From contig JAIQFH010000004.1 in the NCBI GenBank assembly GCA_020073385.1, positions 1 to 64,000 on the forward strand: 64,000 bases of DNA, written 5' to 3'. Made by a program: the position numbers and the translations under genes. This DNA is from Terriglobia bacterium. GTDB lineage: Bacteria > Acidobacteriota > Terriglobia > Terriglobales > Acidobacteriaceae. A model generated the notes under the pieces. The model worked only from the letters and a program-made list of their open reading frames with translations, made no database searches and was not told where the DNA came from. Of this stretch, positions 37,280 through 46,841 are shown one piece after another (position 1 is the stretch's first letter; every line of letters starts with the position of its first letter).

Positions 37280-38035
37280 ATGAAATTCCGATTGAGCACA
37301 GGCGTGGCACTGTTGTTTGTTTTGTTCGCACCCCTCGTGGTCAGGGCGGAGTTGTCCAAGGAGGATCGAGAGGCTGCCAAGCGCATGATTGCGGGCACCT
37401 TGTATCTGCGCCTCGACGTTCCCCTCAAATATGTTATGGGTTCATTTGGATGGGGGCCGGAAGCCGTGCTTGAGGTTTCACCCACCGGGCACGACACGAC
37501 ACGCATCCTCAGTTTGCCGATAAAAAACCCGAAGAGGTCAAAACTCAACTGGGTATTCTATCCAAATTACCCAGTGCGTTTCGCAAAGCTCTTGTTCAAG
37601 GGCGATAAGGTTTCGGTGTGGGCTGAGGGTGTGAGCCCCAACGAATACGAGATCATGATCGATTTTATTCAGATCAACTCGCTTGACGATTTTACGAAGG
37701 CTTTCAACCAGACTTTCTCCAAGGTTCCGCTACAAGACGAACATCCGGAATGGCCATCAGACGTGCGGAGCGGCATTGCGGAACACAAACTGGTTGTCGG
37801 CATGACCAAGGATCAAGCTTTTGACGTGGTGGGCACGCCGCTCGACACAAAGACCGAGGAAGAAAATGGCGTCAAGGTGGAGACTTGGTCTCCCCGCCAG
37901 GACGGGGGAACTATCGGTGGGCGAAGCCGGCAGAAGAACATGCGCACCGGTTTTCCCGCGCTCCTGAAGTTTACTGACGGAAAGCTGCAAATGATCGAGC
38001 AGGCGCCCAGGACTCCCGACCCTGGCGCGAAGTAG
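37280..38035 (+). CDS. Secreted hypothetical protein (251 aa)
   Basis: The start ATG at 37280 is supported by AAGGAG nine bases upstream; the open frame further upstream passes through the palindromic repeat. A signal peptide (MKFRLSTGVALLFVLFAPLV, cut near VRA-EL) leads into an alpha/beta domain, and a C-terminal part (IAEHKLVVGMTKDQAFDVVG, TPLDTKTEE, KVETWSP) resembles a BamE/SmpA-like module, where a GMTKDQ-type turn precedes an alpha helix and a beta sheet. That last comparison is tentative. It is 16 bp upstream of another exported protein gene, so the two probably form an operon. Confidence 0.65.
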   Translation: MKFRLSTGVALLFVLFAPLVVRAELSKEDREAAKRMIAGTLYLRLDVPLKYVMGSFGWGPEAVLEVSPTGHDTTRILSLPIKNPKRSKLNWVFYPNYPVRFAKLLFKGDKVSVWAEGVSPNEYEIMIDFIQINSLDDFTKAFNQTFSKVPLQDEHPEWPSDVRSGIAEHKLVVGMTKDQAFDVVGTPLDTKTEEENGVKVETWSPRQDGGTIGGRSRQKNMRTGFPALLKFTDGKLQMIEQAPRTPDPGAK

Positions 38036-38051
38036 GAAAAGGAGATCTCTT

Positions 38052-38594
38052 ATGAAACGGCTGGCGATGATCGCGGCATTGCTATTGCTCTGTATTTCCC
38101 TTCCGGCGTCTCTAGAGGCGCGCCATAAGGTACCGCGGTACCTGAATAAGGAATCGACCGTTGACATGAGCAACATGAACCGCATCTTTGTTGGATGGGT
38201 CGATTTGGGCGCAGACGATTGGGCTCTCTACGGCTATGAGAACAAGACTGACTGGGCCGATATTATTGGTTCCTTGAACTCATCGTTTTCCAGAAATTTG
38301 GTGCCTGGGCGGACCGTTGCCTCTGCTAAAGACAAGGGGGACGAGAACGCGGCTGGCAACGACCTCTACATCAAGTTCTCCGACGTCCGTGTCGACTACA
38401 ACAACTATCACCTGATTCTTTCCGTACATTTCATCGATCCAAGAACCAACTCCGAAATTGCCATGATTCCGGTGAGACCTTATTACGGAAACGATTGGGG
38501 CCTGAAGAATTACCTGAAAGCAGCGCTGGACGAGGTGGGCACGAAGGTGCAAGTGGAAGTCACCGGCATGACGCCACAGAAAAAGAAGAATTAG
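38052..38594 (+). CDS. Secreted hypothetical protein (180 aa)
   Basis: Starts at ATG 38052 with AAGGAG upstream and has a signal peptide (MKRLAMIAALLLLCISLPAS, cut near LEA-RH). The mature domain (NRIFVGWVDLGADDWALYGY, NDLYIKFSDVRVDYNNYHLI, LSVHFIDPRTNSEIAMIPVR) is mixed alpha/beta, similar in outline to periplasmic DUF4410-type proteins that bind outer-membrane partners. I am not certain of the family. The second palindromic repeat starts two bases after its stop codon. Confidence 0.65.
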   Translation: MKRLAMIAALLLLCISLPASLEARHKVPRYLNKESTVDMSNMNRIFVGWVDLGADDWALYGYENKTDWADIIGSLNSSFSRNLVPGRTVASAKDKGDENAAGNDLYIKFSDVRVDYNNYHLILSVHFIDPRTNSEIAMIPVRPYYGNDWGLKNYLKAALDEVGTKVQVEVTGMTPQKKKN

Positions 38595-38596
38595 CA

Positions 38597-38727
38597 GCTG
38601 CTGAAAACTGTTACTGATCCAGCAATTCACCTCAGCGGCTAAAGCCGCCACTGATTAACCGGCACTTACGGCGCGGCTCGAAGCCGCCCCCTTTCAAAAC
38701 GGGGCGCAATCCGAATTTTTCAGCAGC
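38597..38727. repeat. Palindromic dispersed repeat, copy 2 (131 bp)
   Basis: Bounded by GCTGCTGAAAA (38597-38607) and its inverted partner TTTTCAGCAGC (38717-38727). Internal hairpins: perfect GCGGCT-AA-AGCCGC at 38635-38648 and GCGGCT-CGA-AGCCGC at 38673-38687. It shares the tetrad (N)GCTRAAGC(N) core and the flanks of copy 1 but is diverged elsewhere. Together the two copies bracket the two-gene block 37280-38594. Confidence 0.7.
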
Positions 38728-38799
38728 CGTTAGAGGACTGGATCGGACGCTGCCAATTGCCCTCGGCATTACTCCGAAACTGCCCCACGGGTATAGGGG

Positions 38800-39201
38800 T
38801 TAGTCCTCGGTCCGGCGAGTGGCCCCGACGATCACGAGTGCTGCCCCTCCAGCCATCCAAATCGCTCCAGTGGCCCGCCATGCGATTTCGGTGCAGGTGC
38901 CATTACTGCAGGCTACTTGAGTATTCTGGCCATGGATAAGCGCTGCGGTGCCGGCGCCGATCAAGCCCGCGCCGATGATCGTCATGATCTTTCCCCCTTT
39001 GCTCCAGTGCCGGTGGGGCGTAGTGGTCTGGCTGGGTGGATCGGTTTCTGTAGCGAGAGCAAGATGGCGGTTCGCTGCCGCAACTCGCAACTCGGACGCA
39101 GGGGGTAACAACTTGGGTGAGACCAAGTCCTGAGCCAAAGTCTGCGTGCTCGTCCAAAACATCGTCGTAATCAGAAAAGCGACCAATAATCTGTATGTCA
39201 T
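38800..39201 (-). CDS. Small exported membrane protein (133 aa)
   Basis: Signal peptide (MTYRLLVAFLITTMFWTSTQ, cut near LAQ-DL), a low-complexity Pro/Thr linker, and two glycine-rich hydrophobic helices (IMTIIGAGLIGAGTAALIHG and ATGAIWMAGGAALVIVGATR) separated by a small loop with two cysteines (VACSNGTCTE). An AGGAGG lies 11 bases upstream of the ATG at 39201. No family recognised. Confidence 0.55.
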   Translation of the reverse strand: MTYRLLVAFLITTMFWTSTQTLAQDLVSPKLLPPASELRVAAANRHLALATETDPPSQTTTPHRHWSKGGKIMTIIGAGLIGAGTAALIHGQNTQVACSNGTCTEIAWRATGAIWMAGGAALVIVGATRRTED

Positions 39202-39401
39202 TGCGGTATGTTCCTCCTAAACCCAATCAAATTCTGACTAAAAAGGAACCCGAAAATCTAATTCTGGGTCTGAAGGTTGTCAAGGTGATTCCCGAGCCAT
39301 TCCCTTGGAGGGTTCGGGAGCTTCCTTTTTTGGCACTGGCCGCCGATGTTAGCATTACTCTCTGCGAGTCCCGAAGAGGTTCCGGGCCCGGGCAAACCAA
39401 T

Positions 39402-40214
39402 ATGGCGAGGTCGGCAATCTTTTGCTTGTTGTTTCTTGCGACCAACGCATCTTTGGCCCTTCTGTATCCTTTCTCCCTCTCGCGGTTTCTGCTGGCGGCC
39501 TCGATTTACTCGGTGGGCACACTGGTCATGCTCTATCTACTGTTTCATCCGCGCAACCAGTGGCTGGTTACCAACCGCAGCCGGGTAGAGGGCGCGGGTT
39601 GCGTGGCCCTGACTTTCGACGATGGGCCCAACCCCGTGGACACGCCCAAGTTACTCGACTTACTTCGGGAGAAAGGTGTGAAGGCGACGTTCTTTGTTGT
39701 CGGCAAGCGTGCGGACCAGTATCCAGAAATCGTTCGGCGGGCCTGGGACGAAGGGCATTTGATCGCCAACCACACGTGGTCGCATTGTCATCTGTTTTGT
39801 TTTCTCACGCCGGCACGTCTGCGGGCAGAGATCGAGCGCGGCGCGGAGAGCGTGCGGCGCATTTGCGGATTCCGTTCGCGTTTCTTCCGCTCGCCGGTGG
39901 GCCAGCGCCATCCGCTTCTGCGGCGCTATCTCGAGGACGCCGGACTGGAGTACGTTTCCTGGAGCATTCGTAGCCGCGACACGCTGACCAGGAATTCCGG
40001 GGTTCTTGCCCGGCGCATCTTGAGGCAGGCGGCAAGCGGGGACATCATCGTGCTGCATGATCATTTGCCGCGTGGAGCCCATGTCATGCTCGAAGCATTG
40101 CCTGGAGTGATCGATGAGCTCAGGGCACGGGGATTTAGATTCGTGCTGGCCGGACCACGTGAGGATGCTGGCGTCCCGACGCTGGAGCCCGCGGCGTGCG
40201 AATCCGCGCGCTGA
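39402..40214 (+). CDS. Polysaccharide deacetylase (NodB/CE4 family)
   Basis: About 270 residues from the ATG at 39402 (MARSAIFCLLFLATNASLAL); the open frame extends to 39195 but would start inside the divergent neighbour. Two N-terminal membrane helices are followed by a complete NodB domain: motif 1 TFDDGPN near residue 71, motif 2 HTWSHCH near 125, motif 3 RSPVGQRHP near 166, and the late VLHDH near 217. The enzyme removes acetyl groups from an envelope glycan or peptidoglycan on the outer side of the inner membrane; the substrate cannot be told from sequence. Confidence 0.88.
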   Translation: MARSAIFCLLFLATNASLALLYPFSLSRFLLAASIYSVGTLVMLYLLFHPRNQWLVTNRSRVEGAGCVALTFDDGPNPVDTPKLLDLLREKGVKATFFVVGKRADQYPEIVRRAWDEGHLIANHTWSHCHLFCFLTPARLRAEIERGAESVRRICGFRSRFFRSPVGQRHPLLRRYLEDAGLEYVSWSIRSRDTLTRNSGVLARRILRQAASGDIIVLHDHLPRGAHVMLEALPGVIDELRARGFRFVLAGPREDAGVPTLEPAACESAR

Positions 40215-40250
40215 TTGTGGCAATCGCGATTTGCACGAAGCGATAGCGGT

Positions 40251-41303
40251 TCAGCGAGACAATCCCAAACCCCGAACCAGCGCCAGAAAGGCGCGGCTGG
40301 CCAATCCTGCCGGATCGAGCAACACTCTCCGTCGTTCCAGCATGGCCGACACGGGTTGTCCCTTATAACTGGCAATTTGCCGGTAGCGGGACATGAAGAA
40401 CAGCACCCGCAGGAAAAGTTTCCAATTGAGCGGGGCAAAGTAATCGGGCGTAATGAATGGCACCGCATGACCATCTTTCACTTCGGCAATAAAGTCCTTG
40501 AAGGTTGCGGCCTGCGATAGCGAGACGATGGAGCTGGCAACCAACAAATGGCTATCGCCTCCGCCCACCACCGGCTTGCGCCACTGGCGGGCGAGTTCCA
40601 GAACGCGGTCGTTCTCCTCGCGTCGCCGCATCCCGTTTATTTCCAGAGCATGAATCGCCCAGCCATACCGGGTGAGGAGATCTGTGAAGGGAATTGTTTC
40701 CGATCCCGGCCCCCAGGCGACGAGCGGATGATTCAGGACGACCAGGCAGCCGCTGGCGGCGAGCGTTTCAAACAGTTCGTCATAGCGTCCGCCTCGGGCG
40801 GCCGATTGAATTCGACTGTGCGTTTGATCGATTTCACTTTCGGGCAGGCCGCTGAGCCCCAGGTGAAACAAGTGCCCCTCGTACCAGAGGGATAGCTCCT
40901 CGCTGATTGCGATACGGCCGTTAAGGTCTGGCCTGCCTCGCATAAGAGCCACGTTGCCGGCAAATTCGTCGTGATCGGTGATGGCAAAGTGAACCCCATT
41001 GAAACCCCAACGAGCGGCTGCGGCGGATTCCATCTGATATACATCTTCGGGAGTGTAGGGAGGGTTGTAGGTTATCTCTGCGTAATTCAGGTTAGAGATT
41101 CCGCCGAGGCCGAATGCGCTCTGGAGCACTCCGCTCAAAGGGCGCATGAAGGCCATCTTCACAACCAGGTTCAGGGCCGCCAACTTTTCTACAGAGTGGC
41201 AGGAGTGGTTGTGCAGAGAAACCGCAAAGCCGAATTCTCGTTCCGGGTGCGGACATTCGCGGTAGGTGTAATTCTCAATCTTCCAGGCTGACCGGCGTCT
41301 CAT
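40251..41303 (-). CDS. PHP-domain metal-dependent phosphoesterase
   Basis: A 350-residue protein with the PHP metal motifs: SLHNHSCHS near residue 29, HFAITDHDEF near 105, VVLNHPLV near 187 and GGGDSH near 246. Family members hydrolyse phosphate esters such as nucleoside or histidinol phosphates, with a trinuclear metal site. The C-terminal hydrophobic stretch (NWKLFLRVLFFMSRYRQ) suggests membrane association. Convergent with the polysaccharide deacetylase and divergent from the radical SAM genes, so no clear operon. Confidence 0.82.
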   Translation of the reverse strand: MRRRSAWKIENYTYRECPHPEREFGFAVSLHNHSCHSVEKLAALNLVVKMAFMRPLSGVLQSAFGLGGISNLNYAEITYNPPYTPEDVYQMESAAAARWGFNGVHFAITDHDEFAGNVALMRGRPDLNGRIAISEELSLWYEGHLFHLGLSGLPESEIDQTHSRIQSAARGGRYDELFETLAASGCLVVLNHPLVAWGPGSETIPFTDLLTRYGWAIHALEINGMRRREENDRVLELARQWRKPVVGGGDSHLLVASSIVSLSQAATFKDFIAEVKDGHAVPFITPDYFAPLNWKLFLRVLFFMSRYRQIASYKGQPVSAMLERRRVLLDPAGLASRAFLALVRGLGLSR

Positions 41304-41587
41304 GCGTTCTGAAATGGCGTCCGCAAGTGCAATTTCGCCGGCGCGACGCCTTGCAGCCGGGTTCGCGAATCCCTTGTCCCGCCGGATTTCCCGACTGGCG
41401 AGTTGGAGCGTGGTTGAGGATACCTAGGAGCGCAAAACAACGCCACAAAAAACCACAGTCCCGGCCATTCCGCCCCGGCACCCGTCAGCAAGAAGGTATT
41501 GTCGCAGAAAATGCGATCTGGTACTCTTCGGCAACAGGTGGGGCAGGTCTCTGTGGGGCGGCAACTGCGAAATTCAAGGGGAAGGGT

Positions 41588-43150
41588 GTGCTGTACACCA
41601 TCGATTCGTCAGCGCGAAAGCCACCAAACGACGTGCTCGAGAGATTGTCGAAGAGCCGTCGAGTCTTGTTGATCGAGGCTAACGATCAGCGACGCTGGGT
41701 GGGTGGTCGGGTCGCGCCAGAGGTCCACATCCCTCCCGTCGGGCTCATGTACGTCGCCAGCAGCGCACAGCGCGACCATCCAGACGTACAAATCCAAATC
41801 CTTGAAACATCTTTGGACGGGCGGTCCGACGATGAACTGGTCACGAAGCTGTTGGAATATCGCCCCGATGCGGTTGGGATCCGCAGTATCAGCCTGTTCG
41901 AGGATGAACTCAAGCGCGTTGCCGAGTTGACGAGAAGCATTCTGGATGTCCCCATCGTGTGCGGTGGCCCGATCGCCACCGCCCGGCGCGGGGCCGTTCT
42001 CAAAGCCATCCCCGCAATCGATCTCCTCGTCGTCGGCGAGGGTGAGCTGACGTTTTCTCGTCTCCTCTCTGGCACGGCGACCAACGGTCTGGTGTTTCGC
42101 CATGGTACTGAGATCGTCGATTTAGGCGACGGGGATGTGGTCGATAATCTGGACGAACTGCCTTTCCCCGACTACGGCCTGGTGGATCTAAGCCGGTACG
42201 AAGAGCACCTGAGCTATGCCTATAACCACCGGCGGCAAGGCGTCCTGCTTACCAGTCGGGGTTGTCCGTTCTTGTGCACTTACTGCAATACCTTTGCCGG
42301 CAAGACGGCGCGGCTGCGTTCCGCGGAGAACGTGGTCGCTGAGATGGAACAGATGTCGCGGGACCATGGCATCGACGATTTCTACGTAGTCGACGATATT
42401 TTTAATATGGACCGCAAGCGCACCGAGGCCATATTCCGCATGATTATCGGCCTTCGCAAGAATTGGCGCCTCTATTTCGTGAATGGATTGCGGGCAGACA
42501 TCATGACGCGTGAGTTGGTGGACCTGATGGCCGATGCAGGAACGGTATGGGTTACCTACGCGGTCGAATCCGGGAGTCCGCGCATTCAGAAGCTGGTCAA
42601 GAAGAACATGCACCTGGAGAAAGCCGCGGACATCATCAACTACTCGCAGGACCGCGGGCTGATCGTCAACGTGAACACGATGTACGGTTTTCCCACTGAA
42701 ACCGGGGCCGATGCCCAACAAACGCTCGACTACCTGGCCGAGTTACACATGCCATCACTTCTTCCTTACCACTTTTGTCTGCGAGGATACGACGGATGCG
42801 AAATCGTCGACCAGGCGGCGGAAGCAGGCTGGGATACCACTGCCTTCCTGGCGGATGGCGCGCTGTCCTATCACGACATGCCCCGGGGGACTGCGACGTT
42901 TCCGAAAAGCGAGATGATGAAGCACCTGATGGACTATCATACGCAGTTCGGCATGCATAACCACCAGCATTTACGCCGTTCGTTGGAAGTTCTCAGGGTA
43001 AACGGATACACGGACAGCGATCTGGTTGATATGTACAGCGTTCTTCAAAATCGCTCTTTACGGAATGTAGATGAAATTGTGGCTGGCTCAACGCCGAACG
43101 CCAAGCCAGGATTTACTTATCCAGTTGAGCATACCGCGAGTCCCAGTTAA
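41588..43150 (+). CDS. Cobalamin-binding radical SAM protein
   Basis: About 520 residues from the GTG at 41588, which follows a strong AAGGGGAAGG; the frame stays open to 41327 but that part looks non-coding. The N-terminal half is a B12-binding Rossmann-like domain (VEHIPPVGLMYVASSAQRDH-type start, ILDVPIVCGGPIATARRG, IDLLVVGEGELTF). The radical SAM core carries the CxxxCxxC cluster motif in SRGCPFLCTYCN near residue 227, then FYVVDDIFN and YAVESGSPRI. Class B enzymes of this type methylate or form C-C bonds at unactivated carbons; relatives include hopanoid methylases and archaeal GDGT ring synthases. It is followed 37 bp later by the Tes-like gene on the same strand. Confidence 0.85.
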   Translation: MLYTIDSSARKPPNDVLERLSKSRRVLLIEANDQRRWVGGRVAPEVHIPPVGLMYVASSAQRDHPDVQIQILETSLDGRSDDELVTKLLEYRPDAVGIRSISLFEDELKRVAELTRSILDVPIVCGGPIATARRGAVLKAIPAIDLLVVGEGELTFSRLLSGTATNGLVFRHGTEIVDLGDGDVVDNLDELPFPDYGLVDLSRYEEHLSYAYNHRRQGVLLTSRGCPFLCTYCNTFAGKTARLRSAENVVAEMEQMSRDHGIDDFYVVDDIFNMDRKRTEAIFRMIIGLRKNWRLYFVNGLRADIMTRELVDLMADAGTVWVTYAVESGSPRIQKLVKKNMHLEKAADIINYSQDRGLIVNVNTMYGFPTETGADAQQTLDYLAELHMPSLLPYHFCLRGYDGCEIVDQAAEAGWDTTAFLADGALSYHDMPRGTATFPKSEMMKHLMDYHTQFGMHNHQHLRRSLEVLRVNGYTDSDLVDMYSVLQNRSLRNVDEIVAGSTPNAKPGFTYPVEHTASPS

Positions 43151-43187
43151 GCTACCTAGTTCGCGGTGCAAGGGTAAATACGGGAAA

Positions 43188-45287
43188 ATGCGTCAGCCCA
43201 TTAAATACCTTGAAAAGGCGATGTCCATTGCTGCGAATGCGGCGTGGCAGATGTTTTGTTTGAGTAATGATCTCGTTCCTGAGAATCCCTCGTTCATCCC
43301 CAAGTGGTCGGACAAGCCGCTGCTGAAGTCGCGTGAAAAGGCCAAACCTCCGCTGGGCTGGCCGCGGGAAACCGACTCGTTGTGCCCTCGTTGTGTGCCG
43401 GAGATCCGGCAGCAGATCGTCGACGGCAAACAGGATTACCGCATCCTGCTAGACGAGAGGCCCGGCGAGATCAAGGCGCAGATCATCGAGCGCGATGGCA
43501 GAATCCTGATGGTCAAGGATTGTCCTATCCATGGGCATTTCGAGGATGTCATCTCCATCGATCCGGCGTTCTTCCGGCATCTCGAGGAGACCTTCCCGGG
43601 CCGCGACATTCGTGCTCACAACGACGAGAAACTGCACAACCACGGCAGCAGCACCATCAAGCACGGGCGAGGATCGGTTCTCACCATCGACCTGACCAAC
43701 CGCTGCAACATGATGTGCGATCCCTGTTTCATGGACGCCAACCAGGTGGGCTTTGTACACGAGTTGACCTGGGACGATGTCAAGACGCTGCTCGACAATG
43801 CGTTTTCCATCAAGCCCCGGCGCCAGATGTCTGTGCAGTTCTCCGGTGGCGAGCCGACCATGTCGCCGCATTTCCTGGAGGCCATTCGCTACGCCCGCAA
43901 GCTCGGCTACGACAGCGTGCAGGCGGCTACCAACGGCATCGAGTTTGCCAAGAGCCCGGAGTTTGCGCGTCAGGCCGCGGAAGCCGGTTTGCGCTACGCC
44001 TATCTTCAATTCGACGGCATCGGCAACCCGGCGAATTCCCATCGCAATGTCGGGAATCTGTTCGATGTGAAGCTGCGGGCCATCGAAAACCTGCACTCCA
44101 ACGGCGTGGAAATCGTGCTGGTGACGACAGTGGTCAACGGGATCAACAACGAACAGGTCGGGCGCGTTGTGCAGTTCGCGCTGGACAACCCGGACAAGAT
44201 CGCAATGGTGTCATTCCAGCCCGTCTCGTTCACCGGCCGCGACGAAGCGGTGACCGACGAACGCCGCATAGCCCAGCGCTACACGCTCTCACATCTCGCC
44301 CACGACATGAAGGACCAGCTGAACGTCGGCGAGCCCGTCCGCGACTGGTTCCCTCTGTCTTTCCTGAGCACTTTTTCGGACTGGGCGGACCTGGTCCATG
44401 GCCCTGAAGCCGCCTGGGGCCAAGTCGCCTGCGGTTGCCACCCGAATTGTGGGGTGGGCATGGCGGTTATGGTGGATAAGCGCACGCGCGAGGCGGTTCC
44501 GGTCACTGCGTTTCTGAACGCCGATCAGTTTGCCAAGGACATTGCGAGGATCAACGATTGGGCCCGGAGCAAGTGGATGTCGGTTGTGGGAATGGCTCTG
44601 GCTCTGGTGCGGAATTACGACGCTTTCCGTGCGCCCACCCATTTCCGCGCTTTCGATATGTTGAGGAAACTCGATAAGGGGCTGGGTGCAACCGGGCGCG
44701 ACTACGGCGACGTCTCGGGCAACCGGACGATGGAGGACATCCTCCACCGCCGGCGCGACCGCTGGAACCTGCTGTTCGTGGCGGGTATGTGGTTCCAGGA
44801 TCTGTTCAATTACGATTTCCGCAGGACCGAGCAGTGCATTATCCCGTACGCCACGCAAGAGGGGGAGATTTCCTTTTGCGCTTACAACACCGGGATGGGA
44901 TGGCGGAACATCATCGAGAAGATGCACATGACCGCCACGCTAACCAAATGGTACGAGGAGCATGGGCGGCATGAGATTTTTGCCGGCGGCAAGAGCGTCA
45001 ACTTGGATAGCACCGAACATCATCTGGTTTTGAAGGACGAGATTGTCAGCGACCATGCCCAGCACGACCTGGAGCTACTCGGCATCGCCAAGAACGCGCG
45101 CGAGGAGAAGCTGCGCGCTCGAGCCGAGCGGCTTAAGCTGGACGCGGAAAATCAACGCATGGCAAAGCTCTACCGCGAGATTGTGCTGAAAGAGCGATCT
45201 GTGCCTGAGTTGGTGCAGATCGGAGGGCGAGCCGCTACGGCGCCCGCGCAGGATTGCCGAAGCGCGATGGGAGACTGCGGAGATTAG
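43188..45287 (+). CDS. Radical SAM protein of the MJ0619/tetraether synthase (Tes) family
   Basis: About 699 residues (ATG 43188). The whole domain plan matches MJ0619/Tes: an N-terminal cysteine module (SLCPRCVPEIRQQ near 65, ILMVKDCPIHGHFED), the radical SAM CxxxCxxC in DLTNRCNMMCDPCFM near 171, VQFSGGEPTM, AATNGIEF, YLQFDGIG, SFQPVSFTGRDE, an auxiliary-cluster segment VACGCHPNCG near 414, and the late FNYDFRRTEQCIIPYATQEG with a further Cys in ISFCAYN. Archaeal Tes joins two lipid tails by a carbon-carbon bond to give membrane-spanning tetraethers. In an acidobacterium the analogous product would be iso-diabolic acid or branched GDGT-type lipids; that is inference. Three B12 radical SAM genes are adjacent. 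Confidence 0.85.
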   Translation: MRQPIKYLEKAMSIAANAAWQMFCLSNDLVPENPSFIPKWSDKPLLKSREKAKPPLGWPRETDSLCPRCVPEIRQQIVDGKQDYRILLDERPGEIKAQIIERDGRILMVKDCPIHGHFEDVISIDPAFFRHLEETFPGRDIRAHNDEKLHNHGSSTIKHGRGSVLTIDLTNRCNMMCDPCFMDANQVGFVHELTWDDVKTLLDNAFSIKPRRQMSVQFSGGEPTMSPHFLEAIRYARKLGYDSVQAATNGIEFAKSPEFARQAAEAGLRYAYLQFDGIGNPANSHRNVGNLFDVKLRAIENLHSNGVEIVLVTTVVNGINNEQVGRVVQFALDNPDKIAMVSFQPVSFTGRDEAVTDERRIAQRYTLSHLAHDMKDQLNVGEPVRDWFPLSFLSTFSDWADLVHGPEAAWGQVACGCHPNCGVGMAVMVDKRTREAVPVTAFLNADQFAKDIARINDWARSKWMSVVGMALALVRNYDAFRAPTHFRAFDMLRKLDKGLGATGRDYGDVSGNRTMEDILHRRRDRWNLLFVAGMWFQDLFNYDFRRTEQCIIPYATQEGEISFCAYNTGMGWRNIIEKMHMTATLTKWYEEHGRHEIFAGGKSVNLDSTEHHLVLKDEIVSDHAQHDLELLGIAKNAREEKLRARAERLKLDAENQRMAKLYREIVLKERSVPELVQIGGRAATAPAQDCRSAMGDCGD

Positions 45288-45295
45288 GCCTGGAA

Positions 45296-46771
45296 TCAGG
45301 CGCCGCGCAGGGAAACAGTGTCGGCGGAGGATTCGGAAACTGACGTCAACTGTCTCGGGCCCAAGAGATTGGTCTCCTTCAAATAGGCCTGGGGATCCAT
45401 CAAGGTTTGGGTACGCGCTAGAATCTGTGCCAGCCGCGGAATATCGCGCACTCGAACCTGCTTGAGCCACTGCCACCACTTCTTCTTTCCCGCGATGTTG
45501 AGAACGCTTCGCCGCCAGGACTCACAATAAAGTTCGAAGAAGCGCTCGACCGGCAGGCGGGGCTGCCAAAGCAGGTGGTGTAGATCGTAGTGGGTCCAGT
45601 CGAATACGTCGATTTTCTTCCTGCTCATTTCGAAGTAGTAAGTGCCAGGTAGGGGCGTCAGGATGGTGAATCCCACGCGATACAGTTGGTGTTCGTCCAT
45701 AAAATCCCACAAGCCTTGAAAATCGGCCTCGGTGAAATCCGGATCGATGATGAAATTGCCGGTGATGCCAAATCCGAGTTCGCGGGCTATGCGGACGGCT
45801 TCTACGGTCTTGTTAATGTCGGCATCCTTGTTCAGCGAACTGAGGCCCGGGCTGGTGTGGGACTCCAAGCCAAAGAAAATGTCGAAAGTCTTGGCCAGCG
45901 GTCGCCACAGCTTCAGCAGGTCCGCATTTTCCGTGACCAGATCCGCGCGGGTTTGCACTAGCAGCAGGTTCTTGCGTTCGCTGGACCGGAGCAAGGTGTG
46001 GCCTAATTCTTCGCTGCGCGTGCGGTCGGCCCAGAACAAATCGTCGACCATGAACAGATTGCGGCCTGTAGCTTCAAAGTCAGCACGCACCTGGTCGGGG
46101 GCATGGCACCGGTAGGTGCGCTTGTAGAGTTGCCACACCGAACAGAAGTTGCACCGGTAGGAGCACCCGCGTGCAGTTTCCATGGTCCACATCGGCATGT
46201 AATTCAGACAGCAGTAGCGCTTCTGATAGCGAGCGACGACGGACCGGTCGGGGAGGGGCATCTGGGCCAGATCCAGCCAGCGGCCGGGCTTGACCATCGT
46301 GGCCTGAAAACGGCCGTCACCATTGGGAAGCAACAGCGATGGAAGTGTATCCAAGGCGCGACCGTTGGCGACCGCGTCGCACAGAGCGGGCAGCAGCGTT
46401 TCCCCTTCGCCGATGCAAATTGCGTCCACGGAGCGGTTGCCATCCACGGCTTTGGGGTAGGCAGAGATCGCGTGGCCGCCGAGGGCGACGAAAATATTCG
46501 GGTTGTGCGCTTTAATCTGGTCGGCGACCCCGAGCGCTGCGGGCGCCTCGAGGATATGCAGACAGGAGATTGCGACTAAGTCGGGCTGCGAGTCGCGCAG
46601 AATATGGGTAATCGCGCGCCGTTCGAAACGCATGTCCGCCAACTGGACGGAATGCCCGGCTTGGCGCAGAGCCGAGGCCAGGTACATGAGACCTAACGGT
46701 TCGGTTTGAAAGAAGGGGGACAACCCGAACTGAGCGGTTTCGGGGTACGGCCTCAGCAGCAGGATTCGCAC
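45296..46771 (-). CDS. Cobalamin-binding radical SAM protein, HpnR-like
   Basis: About 491 residues from the GTG at 46771, six bases after GAGAGG; the longer frame to 46936 overlaps the upstream gene. The B12-binding domain (RILLLRPYPETAQFGLSPFF, EPLGLMYLASALRQAGH, FVALGGHAISAYP, ICIGEGETL) precedes a radical SAM core with CSYRCNFCSVWQLYKRTYR near 202, LFMVDDLFW, FFGLESHTS and NFIIDPDFTEADF. The order and phrases (cysteine motif, SVW-x-x-YKR, VDD, IIxDPDF) resemble hopanoid C-3 methylase HpnR. Substrate unknown; lipid methylation or C-C bond formation is likely. It ends 8 bp from the convergent Tes-like gene. Confidence 0.85.
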   Translation of the reverse strand: MRILLLRPYPETAQFGLSPFFQTEPLGLMYLASALRQAGHSVQLADMRFERRAITHILRDSQPDLVAISCLHILEAPAALGVADQIKAHNPNIFVALGGHAISAYPKAVDGNRSVDAICIGEGETLLPALCDAVANGRALDTLPSLLLPNGDGRFQATMVKPGRWLDLAQMPLPDRSVVARYQKRYCCLNYMPMWTMETARGCSYRCNFCSVWQLYKRTYRCHAPDQVRADFEATGRNLFMVDDLFWADRTRSEELGHTLLRSSERKNLLLVQTRADLVTENADLLKLWRPLAKTFDIFFGLESHTSPGLSSLNKDADINKTVEAVRIARELGFGITGNFIIDPDFTEADFQGLWDFMDEHQLYRVGFTILTPLPGTYYFEMSRKKIDVFDWTHYDLHHLLWQPRLPVERFFELYCESWRRSVLNIAGKKKWWQWLKQVRVRDIPRLAQILARTQTLMDPQAYLKETNLLGPRQLTSVSESSADTVSLRGA

Positions 46772-46841
46772 TGGCTGCCTCTCTGGCCCAAGCCTAGTTC
46801 GACTCCCGCATCTGGAAATTGCATGATCACGGACGGATGAC

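Noticed and set aside
43382-44407. Plus-strand 341-codon frame inside the Tes-like gene
   Set aside because: Frame-shifted shadow of the radical SAM gene with Arg/Gln/Ala-rich composition and no domain.
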